The position numbers were made by a program, and so were the translations under genes. A DNA stretch of 64,000 bases, taken from Candidatus Cryptobacteroides onthequi. Lineage in GTDB: Bacteria > Bacteroidota > Bacteroidia > Bacteroidales > UBA932. Of the stretch, positions 35,137 through 42,650 are shown piece after piece. Positions within the stretch are counted from its first letter, which is position 1. The number at the start of each line of letters is the position of its first letter. Where the stretch lies: positions 1 through 64,000 of the forward strand of contig JAGHSA010000019.1 in assembly GCA_018066125.1 (NCBI GenBank), given 5' to 3'. The notes under the pieces were generated by a model, which saw nothing but the letters and a program-made list of their open reading frames with translations, ran no database searches and was not told the origin of the DNA.

Positions 35137-37509
35137 ATGGCTGCAAAAAACTCCAAGAAAGACAACGGTTCCATCAACCTTGTCGACCTGTTTTTCTACC
35201 TCCTGAGCTACTGGTACTGGTTTGTACTGGGCGTGCTCGTGTGCGCAGGATTCGCTGCATATAAATATGCGACCAGTACTTTCATGTACAGGAGTGACGC
35301 CACCATCGTCATCAAGGACCCGGCAAACTCCACATCTACAGCCCGTCTCGACAGCTACAACAACTTGGTCAACCGCACCAACGTCTCCAACGAGATACTC
35401 CAGTTCAAGTCCAAGGACCTGATGAAGGAGACTGTCAAGAGAATCGACGCCGACATAGACTACAAGACCAAGGTGAAGCTACGCATGGTAGAGCTCTACA
35501 AGGCCACACCTGTGCAGATAATCATCTCCGACAGCATACGCAACGGCTCATTTGCACTTACAGTCACCCCAAAGGATGACAAGAACGTAAAGGTCGACTT
35601 CGGTACAAACAGCCAGCTCGTAGCCCTCAACGACTCTGTGGCCACTCCTTACGGCAATATGGTATTCATCCCAACAGCGACTTATTCAAAGGAATGGTTC
35701 GGCAAGGACATCAACGTCATCAAGTACACTCCGGCGTCTGCGGCTTCCGGATTCCTTGCCAGGATGATGATACGCCAGGCAAGCGACGATGCATCCATCC
35801 TCAACTTCTCGCTTCAGGACTTCAACAGGGACAGGGCCATCGACGTGCTCAACACCCTCTTCCAGGTATATAATGAGAACACCATCGCCGACAAGAACCA
35901 GGTGGCTGTAAACACCGCCAAGTTCATCAACGAGCGTATCCGCATCATCGGAGAGGAACTCGGTGACGTCGAGAACAGTCTCAAGCAGTACAAGACCAGC
36001 CATGTACTCATGGATGCGAACGAGTCTGCAAATATGTACCTCAGCGAAAGCCGCGCTTCCAACGCTGTTGTAGCTGATCTCAACACAAAACTCAGTCTGG
36101 CCGGTTATATCAAAGACTATCTCACTGACCCATCCAAGTCGAATGAGATGATTCCGAGCAACACCGGTATCGACGATCTCAGGATCGAGGGCATGATCAG
36201 CCAGTACAACGCCACCAAGATGAAGCGTGACCGCTATCTCGAGGATTCCAGCGAGGACAACCCTGTCATCCAGGGTCTCGACGCATCACTCGAGTCCATG
36301 AAGACCAGCATCGTCCGCTCTATCGACAACCTCGAGGTCAGCCTCGGAGTCCAGAGAGGTGATGCACAGAAGCAGGAGCGGACAGCCCGCGCCAACTTCT
36401 CACGCATGCCTTCGGCAGCACACGACATGCTCACCATCGAGCGTCAGCAGAAGATCAAGGAGAGCCTCTACCTCTTCCTCCTCAACAGGCGTGAAGAGAA
36501 TGCCCTCTCACAGGCGATGGTGGACAACAATGCCCGCATCATCGACGAGGCCAGCGGCCCTTGGGGACACATCGCCCCAGACCGCAACAAGATGATACTC
36601 CTCGGTATCCTGCTCGGTCTCATGATTCCTGCAGTACTGCTTCTCAGCCGACTCTTCCTTGACACCAAGGTCCGCAGCCGCAAGGAGATTGAAGATAGCT
36701 GCGACGTGCCATTCGTCGGAGAGATTCCTCTCACCAAGAGATCAAGAAAAGCTCAGAAGGAAGATCCAGACAATATCCTCTTCTACAACCGTGACGACAA
36801 GAAGAGCCTTCTCACCGAGGCATTCCGCAACCTTGTCATCAACATGGAGTTCATGGGCGACGGCGACAAGAAATCGCAGGTCATCACGGTATCCTCATTC
36901 AGTGCATCTTCAGGTAAGTCATTCGTGACCATCAACCTCGCCGCCTGTCTCGCAGACAACAAGAAGAAAGTGGTCATCATCGACCTCGACCTCCGCAAGA
37001 GGACTCTCTCACGCAGGTATGGCATCGCCCACAAGACCACAGGCGCATCACACTATCTCTATGACAGCAGCGTGACCCTCGCCGATGTACTCCACAAGGA
37101 CGTCATCCCTGGAGTGGACGTCGTACCTTCCGGCATGGTACCTCCTAACCCTGTAGAGCTCCTGAAGCGCAGCCGTCTCGACCAGCTCATCGACGAACTC
37201 CGCGCCCAGTATGACTTCATACTCATAGACAACGTGCCTACCGAGATCGTGGCCGACTCACTCGTGATCAACAGAGTGGTCGACACCACTCTCTTCGTGG
37301 TCCGTGCGGGTTCTGTAGACAAGCGCATGCTCGACAACCTCGACAAGATGTATGCTGAAGGCAAGCTCAACAATATGGGTATCATCCTCAACGGCACAGA
37401 GATCAACGGACACTACGGCTACAATTATGGCTACGGTTACGGCTATGGCTATGGTTACGGACGCTACGGTTACAGCTACGGCGGCGACGATACAAAAGAA
37501 AACTCTTAG
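35137..37509 (+). CDS. Wzc-like polysaccharide co-polymerase with tyrosine kinase domain
   Basis: A 790-residue protein. A membrane segment lies near 15-40 (FFYLLSYWYWFVLGVLVCAGF), then a large periplasmic Wzz-type region with coiled-coil stretches (about 230-450), and a second membrane segment near 485-505 (KMILLGILLGLMIPAVLLL). The cytoplasmic BY-kinase domain has Walker A FSASSGKS (about 588-595), Walker B VVIIDLDLRKR and FILIDNVPTE. The C-terminus is a Tyr-Gly-rich tail (YGYGYGYG) that would be autophosphorylated. It controls chain length and export together with the Wza-like protein. Length is normal for Bacteroidales members. Confidence 0.93.
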   Translation: MAAKNSKKDNGSINLVDLFFYLLSYWYWFVLGVLVCAGFAAYKYATSTFMYRSDATIVIKDPANSTSTARLDSYNNLVNRTNVSNEILQFKSKDLMKETVKRIDADIDYKTKVKLRMVELYKATPVQIIISDSIRNGSFALTVTPKDDKNVKVDFGTNSQLVALNDSVATPYGNMVFIPTATYSKEWFGKDINVIKYTPASAASGFLARMMIRQASDDASILNFSLQDFNRDRAIDVLNTLFQVYNENTIADKNQVAVNTAKFINERIRIIGEELGDVENSLKQYKTSHVLMDANESANMYLSESRASNAVVADLNTKLSLAGYIKDYLTDPSKSNEMIPSNTGIDDLRIEGMISQYNATKMKRDRYLEDSSEDNPVIQGLDASLESMKTSIVRSIDNLEVSLGVQRGDAQKQERTARANFSRMPSAAHDMLTIERQQKIKESLYLFLLNRREENALSQAMVDNNARIIDEASGPWGHIAPDRNKMILLGILLGLMIPAVLLLSRLFLDTKVRSRKEIEDSCDVPFVGEIPLTKRSRKAQKEDPDNILFYNRDDKKSLLTEAFRNLVINMEFMGDGDKKSQVITVSSFSASSGKSFVTINLAACLADNKKKVVIIDLDLRKRTLSRRYGIAHKTTGASHYLYDSSVTLADVLHKDVIPGVDVVPSGMVPPNPVELLKRSRLDQLIDELRAQYDFILIDNVPTEIVADSLVINRVVDTTLFVVRAGSVDKRMLDNLDKMYAEGKLNNMGIILNGTEINGHYGYNYGYGYGYGYGYGRYGYSYGGDDTKENS

Positions 37510-37512
37510 GCT

Positions 37513-38058
37513 ATGATCATTGCTGTTGACTTCGACGGAACCATAGTCGAACACAAATTTCCAGCTATCGGCAAGGAGATTCCCTTTGCCATAGAGATTC
37601 TGCAGAAACTTGCGCAAGACGGGCACAAGCTCATCCTCTGGACTTCAAGAGAGGGCGAGCTGCTCCAAGAAGCCATCGACTACTGCAAGAGCAGGGGTGT
37701 GACATTCTATGCCATCAACACCGAGAAGCCTGACATGGGCTGGGATCCCAACACCGTGGGCCGCAAGATTGTCGCCGACATGTATATCGACGACCGCAAC
37801 CTCGGCGGCCTTCCCGGCTGGCCTATGATCTACCGCATGATCATCAACAAGATGACCTTCGGAGACATGCTTCTCGATACCGTCTATGACGATATGGTCA
37901 ACGATGACCCATACGGCAGGAGGGCTCCGAAGAAAGGCAAGCCGAAATACAAAAACAGGCAGAAAGGCATCATCACCCGCCTCCGCGAGCGCATGCGCGA
38001 TGCCCGCGCCAAGATCAACGGCGACGACCCTACCTCCCCTCATCGCCACCACTGGTAG
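37513..38058 (+). CDS. Small HAD-family phosphatase with basic C-terminal tail
   Basis: A 181-residue HAD protein: nucleophile motif I AVDFDGTIVEH at 4-14, motif II LWTSRE, and DMYIDDRNLGG. It resembles the BT0820-type hydrolases of Bacteroides. The last ~60 residues are rich in Arg/Lys (RRAPKKGKPKYKNRQKG) and appear unfolded. It sits 3 bp after the Wzc gene as last gene of the operon, before a strong terminator. It may dephosphorylate a sugar phosphate, but the substrate is unknown. Confidence 0.85.
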   Translation: MIIAVDFDGTIVEHKFPAIGKEIPFAIEILQKLAQDGHKLILWTSREGELLQEAIDYCKSRGVTFYAINTEKPDMGWDPNTVGRKIVADMYIDDRNLGGLPGWPMIYRMIINKMTFGDMLLDTVYDDMVNDDPYGRRAPKKGKPKYKNRQKGIITRLRERMRDARAKINGDDPTSPHRHHW

Positions 38059-38079
38059 CCCCTCGCACCATCTTACAAA

Positions 38080-38117
38080 AAATGCCTTAAACTGCACCAC
38101 AGTTTAAGGCATTTTTT
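38080..38117. terminator. Bidirectional rho-independent terminator
   Basis: A 15-bp stem (AAATGCCTTAAACTG / CAGTTTAAGGCATTT) with a 5-nt loop, with T-run on the + side and A-run on the other. It can end both the polysaccharide operon (+) and the convergent transporter gene (-). Confidence 0.93.
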
Positions 38118-38133
38118 TACGCACGGCATTTCC

Positions 38134-38177
38134 GCCACCAGCGAGACGGTCCTGAAGGCACCTGTCCCGCTGGTGGC
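38134..38177. repeat. 10-bp inverted repeat between convergent genes
   Basis: GCCACCAGCG at 38134-38143 pairs with CGCTGGTGGC at 38168-38177 around a 24-nt loop. It lies 18 bp after the transporter stop in its direction of transcription. It has no T-run; it could stabilise the mRNA end. Confidence 0.6.
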
Positions 38178-38195
38178 AATATCGGCTGCAGAGTA

Positions 38196-39530
38196 CTACC
38201 AGATCAGCTGTGTGAGCAGACAGGACAGGACCGTCGCGACACCGACACTGACCAGACCCGGCATCATAAAACTGTGATTCAACAGATACTTGCCGATCCT
38301 AGTCGTACCGCTCCTGTCAAAATTCACTGTAGCGATATCCGACGGATAATTAGGGATAAAGAAATAACCGTAAACCGCCGGGAACACACCCAGCAGCACC
38401 GGCCCAGGAATACCCAGCGAATAAGCCAGCGGCAACATCGAAACCACCACAGCCCCCTGCGAATTGATAAGCACAGACACCAGGAAAAACACAAACGCGA
38501 TCATCCACGGAAAACGCCCCACGATATCCCCCAGAGCCGCCTGCATCTGAGGAAGATAATTCGAGAAATACGTATCCGCCAGCCACGCGATACCATAAAT
38601 CGCCACCACTGCCACCATACCGCTCTGCCACACAGAACCGGCCACCGCCTTCTTCGGCTGAGCCTTGCAGAAAATGATCATGAACGCAGCGGCAGCAAGC
38701 ATCGCGATCTGGATCACGATATTCATCTTCAGCGCCTTGCCGTCATAGTGAGGCAGCAGCTTCGGACACACCGCGAACACCACGATGGCCGCAATAGCCG
38801 CGAGGAACACATACACAGCCCTCTTCGCGTCCTTCGAAATCTCCTTGTCAAGAGAAGTCATCGTCTCGCCGAACATATACTTATAAGTCTCAGGATCATT
38901 CAGGCGCGCCTGATACTCCGGATCCTTGTCGAGATCGAGCCCCCTCCTGTACGAGCATGCCGAAGCCGCCAGGATACCGCACACACATGCCGGGATCGAC
39001 ACCATCAGCACCTGCGGGATGGTGATGTCAAAGCCGTTGGACGCCGAGATGGTCGTGAACGCCACCACCGCCGCCGCAATAGGCGAGCAGGTGATGCCGA
39101 CCTGGGATGCGATGGACGCCACGCCGCAAGGCCTCTCCGGGCGTATGCCCTTCTTGAGCGAGATGTCGCAGATGATAGGCATCAGGGTATATACCACATG
39201 ACCCGTACCCACAAGCACGGTGAGGAAGAAGGTGCAGAGAGGGGCATAGAATGTGATGCGGTCCGGATGCTTTCGCAGGAGCCTTTCCGCTATCTGGATG
39301 AGCCAGTCCATGCCTCCGGAAGCCTGCATCACACCGGCGCAGGTCACCGCCGCCACGATGATGTAGATCACATCGGTCGGAGGGTTTCCCGGCTTTAAGC
39401 CGAAACCGAGCACAAGGATTGCGAGGCCGATGCCCGAGATGGCGCCGAGGGCAAGACTGCCGTAGCGCGAACCGACATAGAGGGCGAGGAGCACTACAAG
39501 CAGTTCCACTATCATCACGATTGTTTCCAT
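38196..39530 (-). CDS. DcuA/DcuB-type anaerobic C4-dicarboxylate transporter
   Basis: A 444-residue membrane protein with about ten to twelve hydrophobic segments. It opens IVELLVVLLALYVGSRYGSLALG and continues GMDWLIQIAERLLRKHPDRITFYAP, VGTGHVVYTLMPII and ASQVGITCSPIAAAVVAF, the conserved DcuA/B blocks. These carriers exchange fumarate, aspartate or malate for succinate during fumarate respiration, which fits a fermentative gut-type Bacteroidales. Transcription is opposite to the polysaccharide operon. It starts divergently from the nucleotidyltransferase gene. Confidence 0.9.
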   Translation of the reverse strand: METIVMIVELLVVLLALYVGSRYGSLALGAISGIGLAILVLGFGLKPGNPPTDVIYIIVAAVTCAGVMQASGGMDWLIQIAERLLRKHPDRITFYAPLCTFFLTVLVGTGHVVYTLMPIICDISLKKGIRPERPCGVASIASQVGITCSPIAAAVVAFTTISASNGFDITIPQVLMVSIPACVCGILAASACSYRRGLDLDKDPEYQARLNDPETYKYMFGETMTSLDKEISKDAKRAVYVFLAAIAAIVVFAVCPKLLPHYDGKALKMNIVIQIAMLAAAAFMIIFCKAQPKKAVAGSVWQSGMVAVVAIYGIAWLADTYFSNYLPQMQAALGDIVGRFPWMIAFVFFLVSVLINSQGAVVVSMLPLAYSLGIPGPVLLGVFPAVYGYFFIPNYPSDIATVNFDRSGTTRIGKYLLNHSFMMPGLVSVGVATVLSCLLTQLIW

Positions 39531-39532
39531 GG

Positions 39533-39567
39533 TTTGATCATTAGCAGCGCAAAAATATGTATTTTTG
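39533..39567 (+). promoter_or_regulatory. Probable promoter of the second nucleotidyltransferase gene
   Basis: TTTG at 39533-39536 and TATTTTTG at 39560-39567, spacing 23 bp (slightly long). The ATG follows 6 bp after the -7 element, again leaving almost no leader. Confidence 0.55.
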
Positions 39568-39573
39568 TCAACA

Positions 39574-40740
39574 ATGGATGCAATTCAGGGCAAATTACTG
39601 CAATTGGCGCAGATCAGTCTCGGGCACAGGACGCGTTTCGACGCCGTACCTGACGAATCCGAATGGTGGGCCATCCTCGAGGAGGCGGAGAAACAGAAGC
39701 TGACCTCCTTCCTCTTCACCGGCGTCGACAGGCTCGAGGACGACCAGACGGCACCGTTCAAGCCGAGGGCACGGTTCACGGCCAGGGCGTTCCAGATCGC
39801 TCCTAAAAATGCGGCACTGGATGAGCGCGCCGCCGAGCTCAGTTCCATTCTCGCCGGCATGGGCCGGGCGTCCTGCATCCTCAAGGGCCAGGGCACCGCT
39901 CAGCTCTACGAATTCCCGGAGCGACGCCAGTGCGGCGACATAGACATCTGGGTGGAGGGCGACACGGAATCGACCGTCGCACTGCTCAGATCCCGGTGGC
40001 CTGTCGGCAATGTGGTGTATCACCATGCGGAGGTAGGCGTCTTCAAGGGCACGGAGGTCGAGGTGCATTTCCATCCCACATGGATGAATGAGCCTTCGGC
40101 GAATCGCCGCCTGCAGCAGTACTTCGAGGCCAGGGCCGGCAAGGGCTTCTCGCATTTCGGCGAGGTCAAGGGGTTCAAGGTCCCGGACACGGAGTTCAAT
40201 CTCGTATTCTCCCTCGTGCACATCTTCAGGCATATCTTCTTCGAAGGAATAGGGCTGCGCCAGCTGGTGGACTACTGCCACATCCTGAAGCACTCGACGG
40301 CGGAGGAGCGCGCCGCGGCGTATGCATTCCTGCAGTCCATCCACCTGGAGAAGTTCTGTGCCGCGCTGATGTGGATCATGCGCGAATGTCTGGGGCTCGG
40401 CGCAGATGGTAACGGCTCCGGGATCCTGTCCGGCGATGATAGCCACGCGCCTGAAGCTGCGGATCGGGCCACCGGTCCAGCTGACGGCATGCTCCTCTGT
40501 CCGCCGGATGAGAAAAGAGGACGCGCCATCATGGAGAGCGTCTTCGAGGGCGGCAATTTCGGCCGGCACGACAAGCGCAATGCCGGGAAGGAAGGGCAGG
40601 GTCTCATCGCGCGCATCATCCGCATAGCACGTCTCCGCTCCCGTTTCGCCCTCAGCTACCCCCGCGAAATCCTCTGGAGTCCCTACTTCAAAACCCGCCA
40701 GTATCTCTGGCGCCGCCGTCACGGTTATATCCGCCACTAG
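39574..40740 (+). CDS. Nucleotidyltransferase family protein (NTP_transf_5-like), second copy
   Basis: A 388-residue protein. ASCILKGQGTAQLYEFPERRQCGDIDIWV (99-127) holds the catalytic GDID motif, followed by VEVHFHPTWMNEP and FSLVHIFRHIFFEGIGLRQLVDYC, the standard pattern of this family. Near residues 275-315 there is a Gly/Ala/Asp-rich stretch (about 40400-40515) that looks like an insertion relative to the family. I start at ATG 39574; a TTG at 39565 would lie inside the promoter. It stands alone, apart from the polysaccharide operon; its target is unknown. Confidence 0.82.
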   Translation: MDAIQGKLLQLAQISLGHRTRFDAVPDESEWWAILEEAEKQKLTSFLFTGVDRLEDDQTAPFKPRARFTARAFQIAPKNAALDERAAELSSILAGMGRASCILKGQGTAQLYEFPERRQCGDIDIWVEGDTESTVALLRSRWPVGNVVYHHAEVGVFKGTEVEVHFHPTWMNEPSANRRLQQYFEARAGKGFSHFGEVKGFKVPDTEFNLVFSLVHIFRHIFFEGIGLRQLVDYCHILKHSTAEERAAAYAFLQSIHLEKFCAALMWIMRECLGLGADGNGSGILSGDDSHAPEAADRATGPADGMLLCPPDEKRGRAIMESVFEGGNFGRHDKRNAGKEGQGLIARIIRIARLRSRFALSYPREILWSPYFKTRQYLWRRRHGYIRH

Positions 40741-40837
40741 CCGCCCCTGCCGCAGCTGCGGGATTGCCTCTTTGCGGGCTAAGAAGAGCTCCGCAACGCC
40801 CGCCGCAGAGGCAATCCCTCCGCCGCTATAGGGCGGC
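40740..40837. repeat. Dispersed stem-loop repeat, family 1, copy 1
   Basis: A ~98-bp element beginning at the last base of the nucleotidyltransferase gene. It is built from nested arms: GCCGCCC (40740) with GGGCGGC (40831), GGGATTGCCTCT (40760) with AGAGGCAATCCC (40807), GCGGGC (40774) with GCCCGC (40798), around a loop containing GAGCTC. A close copy is at 48108-48204. Confidence 0.85.
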
Positions 40838-40882
40838 ATAGGTCCACCACATCAGCCACTTGCTGCTGATAATTCCCAGAAA

Positions 40883-40922
40883 TTTGTTCTAACGGGTCAA
40901 GATCATGACCCGCTAGAACAAA
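40883..40922. repeat. Long near-perfect hairpin in intergenic region
   Basis: A 17-bp stem (TTTGTTCTAACGGGTCA with TGACCCGCTAGAACAAA, one A-C mismatch) with a 6-nt loop. It is flanked by A-rich sequence rather than a T-run on the + side, so it is not an obvious terminator. The following 40923-41100 holds two copies of TCCGCAAAAACGAA about 66 bp apart and no gene. Confidence 0.7.
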
Positions 40923-41104
40923 AAAGCTTTGACAGGAACTGTTTTGGCACGCACTGTTTTTGTGAGCCCCCAATACAGACACCTGTAAGGCAGGTCCGCA
41001 AAAACGAAGGCAGCTGCAGGTGGGGTCTGTTTCTGCCAGCCCTCATTTCAGCATACTGCAGGGCACATCCGCAAAAACGAAACTTGCCAAAATCCCTCGC
41101 GGCA

Positions 41105-41312
41105 CGAGCTGAGCCGGAGACGGGAAGCCCCTTGCTCCCGGTTCGCAGCGGCTGCTTCGGTATCGTCATCGCCTGTCGCGGCTAACTCCTCCTTTTAGTC
41201 TGCTGCGCAGCCTAACGTTCGTCAGACAAAAGCCGCTCCCGGGCGGCTCTTCCGACACCTCAGCTATCCCGCCGCTGCTCCAGGTCGCCGCGTGGCTTCC
41301 CGTCTCCGTCTC
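41105..41312. repeat. Dispersed structured repeat, family 2, copy 1
   Basis: A ~208-bp element with terminal inverted repeats: GAGCCGGAGACGGGAAG at 41111-41127 and CTTCCCGTCTCCGTCTC at 41296-41312 (16 of 17 pair). Inner arms are GCAGCGGC (41145) with GCCGCTGC (41271), and a small hairpin AGCCGC-TCCCGG-GCGGCT. It is colinear with 60055-60263. It contains no credible ORF, and is placed between two convergent genes. Confidence 0.88.
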
Positions 41313-41591
41313 TTTTTGTCGAGCCGTGGAGGCTGGCAGGTCTCTGAAGCCGGCTATGCCGTAGTGTCGGAGGCCAGCACTTCCGGGGACCCGTGCCACC
41401 CTCGGCATCGTAAGAGGTCGCGACGGTATTTATAGCAAGCATTTTGATGCTTGCGGCCGGAGCAGCAGGGCTTTAGCCCGCCGGATACCATGAAGCGCAG
41501 CGAAATGGTGGGGTCGAGCGAAGCGAGACGGTCCTGGAGGTGCTGGCCGCAGACCGTAGGTGGAGCCGGCAATGTTGCCCGGCATAAACAG
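41313..41591. other. Intergenic region with no recognised gene
   Basis: About 280 bp of G+C-rich sequence between the family 2 repeat and the DUF4783 terminator. Only short open frames occur, with unusual amino-acid composition. Short palindromic bits such as GCAAGCATTTTGATGCTTGC (41435) are seen, but no gene or known RNA. Confidence 0.6.
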
Positions 41592-41620
41592 AAAAACGGC
41601 CTCGAATCACTTCGAAGCCG
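41592..41620 (-). terminator. Terminator of the DUF4783 gene
   Basis: Stem CGGCCTCGAA / TTCGAAGCCG (one mismatch) with loop TCAC. On the minus strand it is followed by TTTTTCTGTTT. It lies 67 bp after the DUF4783 stop. Confidence 0.8.
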
Positions 41621-41687
41621 CTATCTTATCAACACACTATTAAACAAAAAATTAACCGATTGAAGAAAAAGCAATTCCTGTGCCAAA

Positions 41688-42101
41688 CTATTGAACCCGG
41701 TCTATTTTCAGCAGCTGAATCTTATACCGGTCGGAACTGTTATTGACGAAAATCGTGACCAGAAAACTCTCTCCGCCTGCATTGAGAGTACCCAGAGCAT
41801 ACTTTTTATTATCCTTGCCCGCAGTATGCGAAATATCGAAAGATCTCGGGGTATGCGCATCAAAAAATCCCTTCAGGATCTGCTTCGCCTGATTCTTGCT
41901 GGATGTACTCGTATTCGCAAGAATAGAAATCTCGAGATTATCGTCAAACCATGCGGAAAGACTCTCGGCATCACCCTGTGTGAGATACTTCGAAATGGGA
42001 TTGAAGACGTCATAGCTGGCGTCCTGTGCACGCAGGACCGTACCCATGCACAATGCAAGGCACGAAACAAGCGTCAATCTGAGCAATCTGGAGGTAATCA
42101 T
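41688..42101 (-). CDS. DUF4783 secreted protein
   Basis: A 137-residue exported protein; I use the ATG at 42101, which gives signal peptide MITSRLLRLTLVSCLALCMG...RAQ. The mature part (ISKYLTQGDAESLSAWFDDNLEISI, KNQAKQILKGFFDAHTPRSFDI, FVNNSSDRYKIQLLKID) matches the Bacteroidota DUF4783 family, an NTF2-like fold by my recollection. The function is unknown. It is divergent from rlmH, the usual neighbour in this order as far as I recall. Confidence 0.85.
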   Translation of the reverse strand: MITSRLLRLTLVSCLALCMGTVLRAQDASYDVFNPISKYLTQGDAESLSAWFDDNLEISILANTSTSSKNQAKQILKGFFDAHTPRSFDISHTAGKDNKKYALGTLNAGGESFLVTIFVNNSSDRYKIQLLKIDRVQ

Positions 42102-42113
42102 ATGACTGCTCTG

Positions 42114-42145
42114 ATTGCAAATATCAAGCCACCTGATTATATTTG
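42114..42145 (+). promoter_or_regulatory. Probable promoter of rlmH
   Basis: TATATTTG at 42138-42145, with ATTG (one mismatch to TTTG) at 42114-42117, spacing 20 bp. It is 29 bp before the rlmH ATG, within the divergent gap. Confidence 0.65.
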
Positions 42146-42174
42146 TAAATACGTGACACAAAGCCGCCCGCCAC

Positions 42175-42648
42175 ATGAAAATCACACTATTGACAGTCGG
42201 AAAGACAGACGTGAAATGGGTGAGAGAAGGACTGGATCTCTATATCTCCAGACTCTCCCACTACATACCCTTCACGCTCGACGAGATACCTGAGCTGAAA
42301 AACGTCTCAGCCCTGTCAAAGGACCAGATCAAGGAGAGGGAGGGCGAGCTCATCATGAAGAAGCTCAGGCCGGCAGACGACGTGATCCTTCTCGACGAAC
42401 ACGGCAAGGAATGGCGCAGCATCGAGTTCGCGTCGGTGCTGGAGGAAAAGATTTCCAGAGGCGGGAAAGACATGGTATTCATAATCGGAGGTGCATACGG
42501 ATTCTCCAGGGATGTCTATGCCAGAGCCAACTCCAAGATGTCACTCTCAAAGATGACCTTCTCACATCAGATGGTTAGAACGGTTTTTGCAGAGCAGCTC
42601 TACCGTGCGTTCACCATCATGAGAGGTGAGCCTTACCATCACGAATAG
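42175..42648 (+). CDS. rlmH: 23S rRNA (pseudouridine-1915 N3)-methyltransferase
   Basis: A 157-residue SPOUT methyltransferase of normal length. It has MKITLLTVGKTD, then LDEHGKEWRSIEFA, the SAM-binding FIIGGAYGFS and the C-terminal MTFSHQMVRTVFAEQLYRAFTIMRGEPYHHE, nearly identical to the family signature. It methylates pseudouridine 1915 in helix 69 of 23S rRNA on the assembled ribosome. It precedes the histidine kinase by 2 bp and is probably co-transcribed. Confidence 0.97.
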   Translation: MKITLLTVGKTDVKWVREGLDLYISRLSHYIPFTLDEIPELKNVSALSKDQIKEREGELIMKKLRPADDVILLDEHGKEWRSIEFASVLEEKISRGGKDMVFIIGGAYGFSRDVYARANSKMSLSKMTFSHQMVRTVFAEQLYRAFTIMRGEPYHHE

Positions 42649-42650
42649 AC

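Noticed and set aside
38141..38154. GCGAGACGGTCCTG occurs here and at about 41523.
   Set aside because: A single shared 14-mer is expected by chance in 64 kb compared with itself on both strands, and the flanks do not align.
38274..39398. Long open frame antisense to the transporter gene (374 residues).
   Set aside because: His/Arg-rich shadow of a clear membrane transporter on the other strand.
39595..40839. 414-residue antisense frame over the second nucleotidyltransferase.
   Set aside because: The + strand product has recognisable catalytic motifs; the antisense frame reflects high G+C codon bias.
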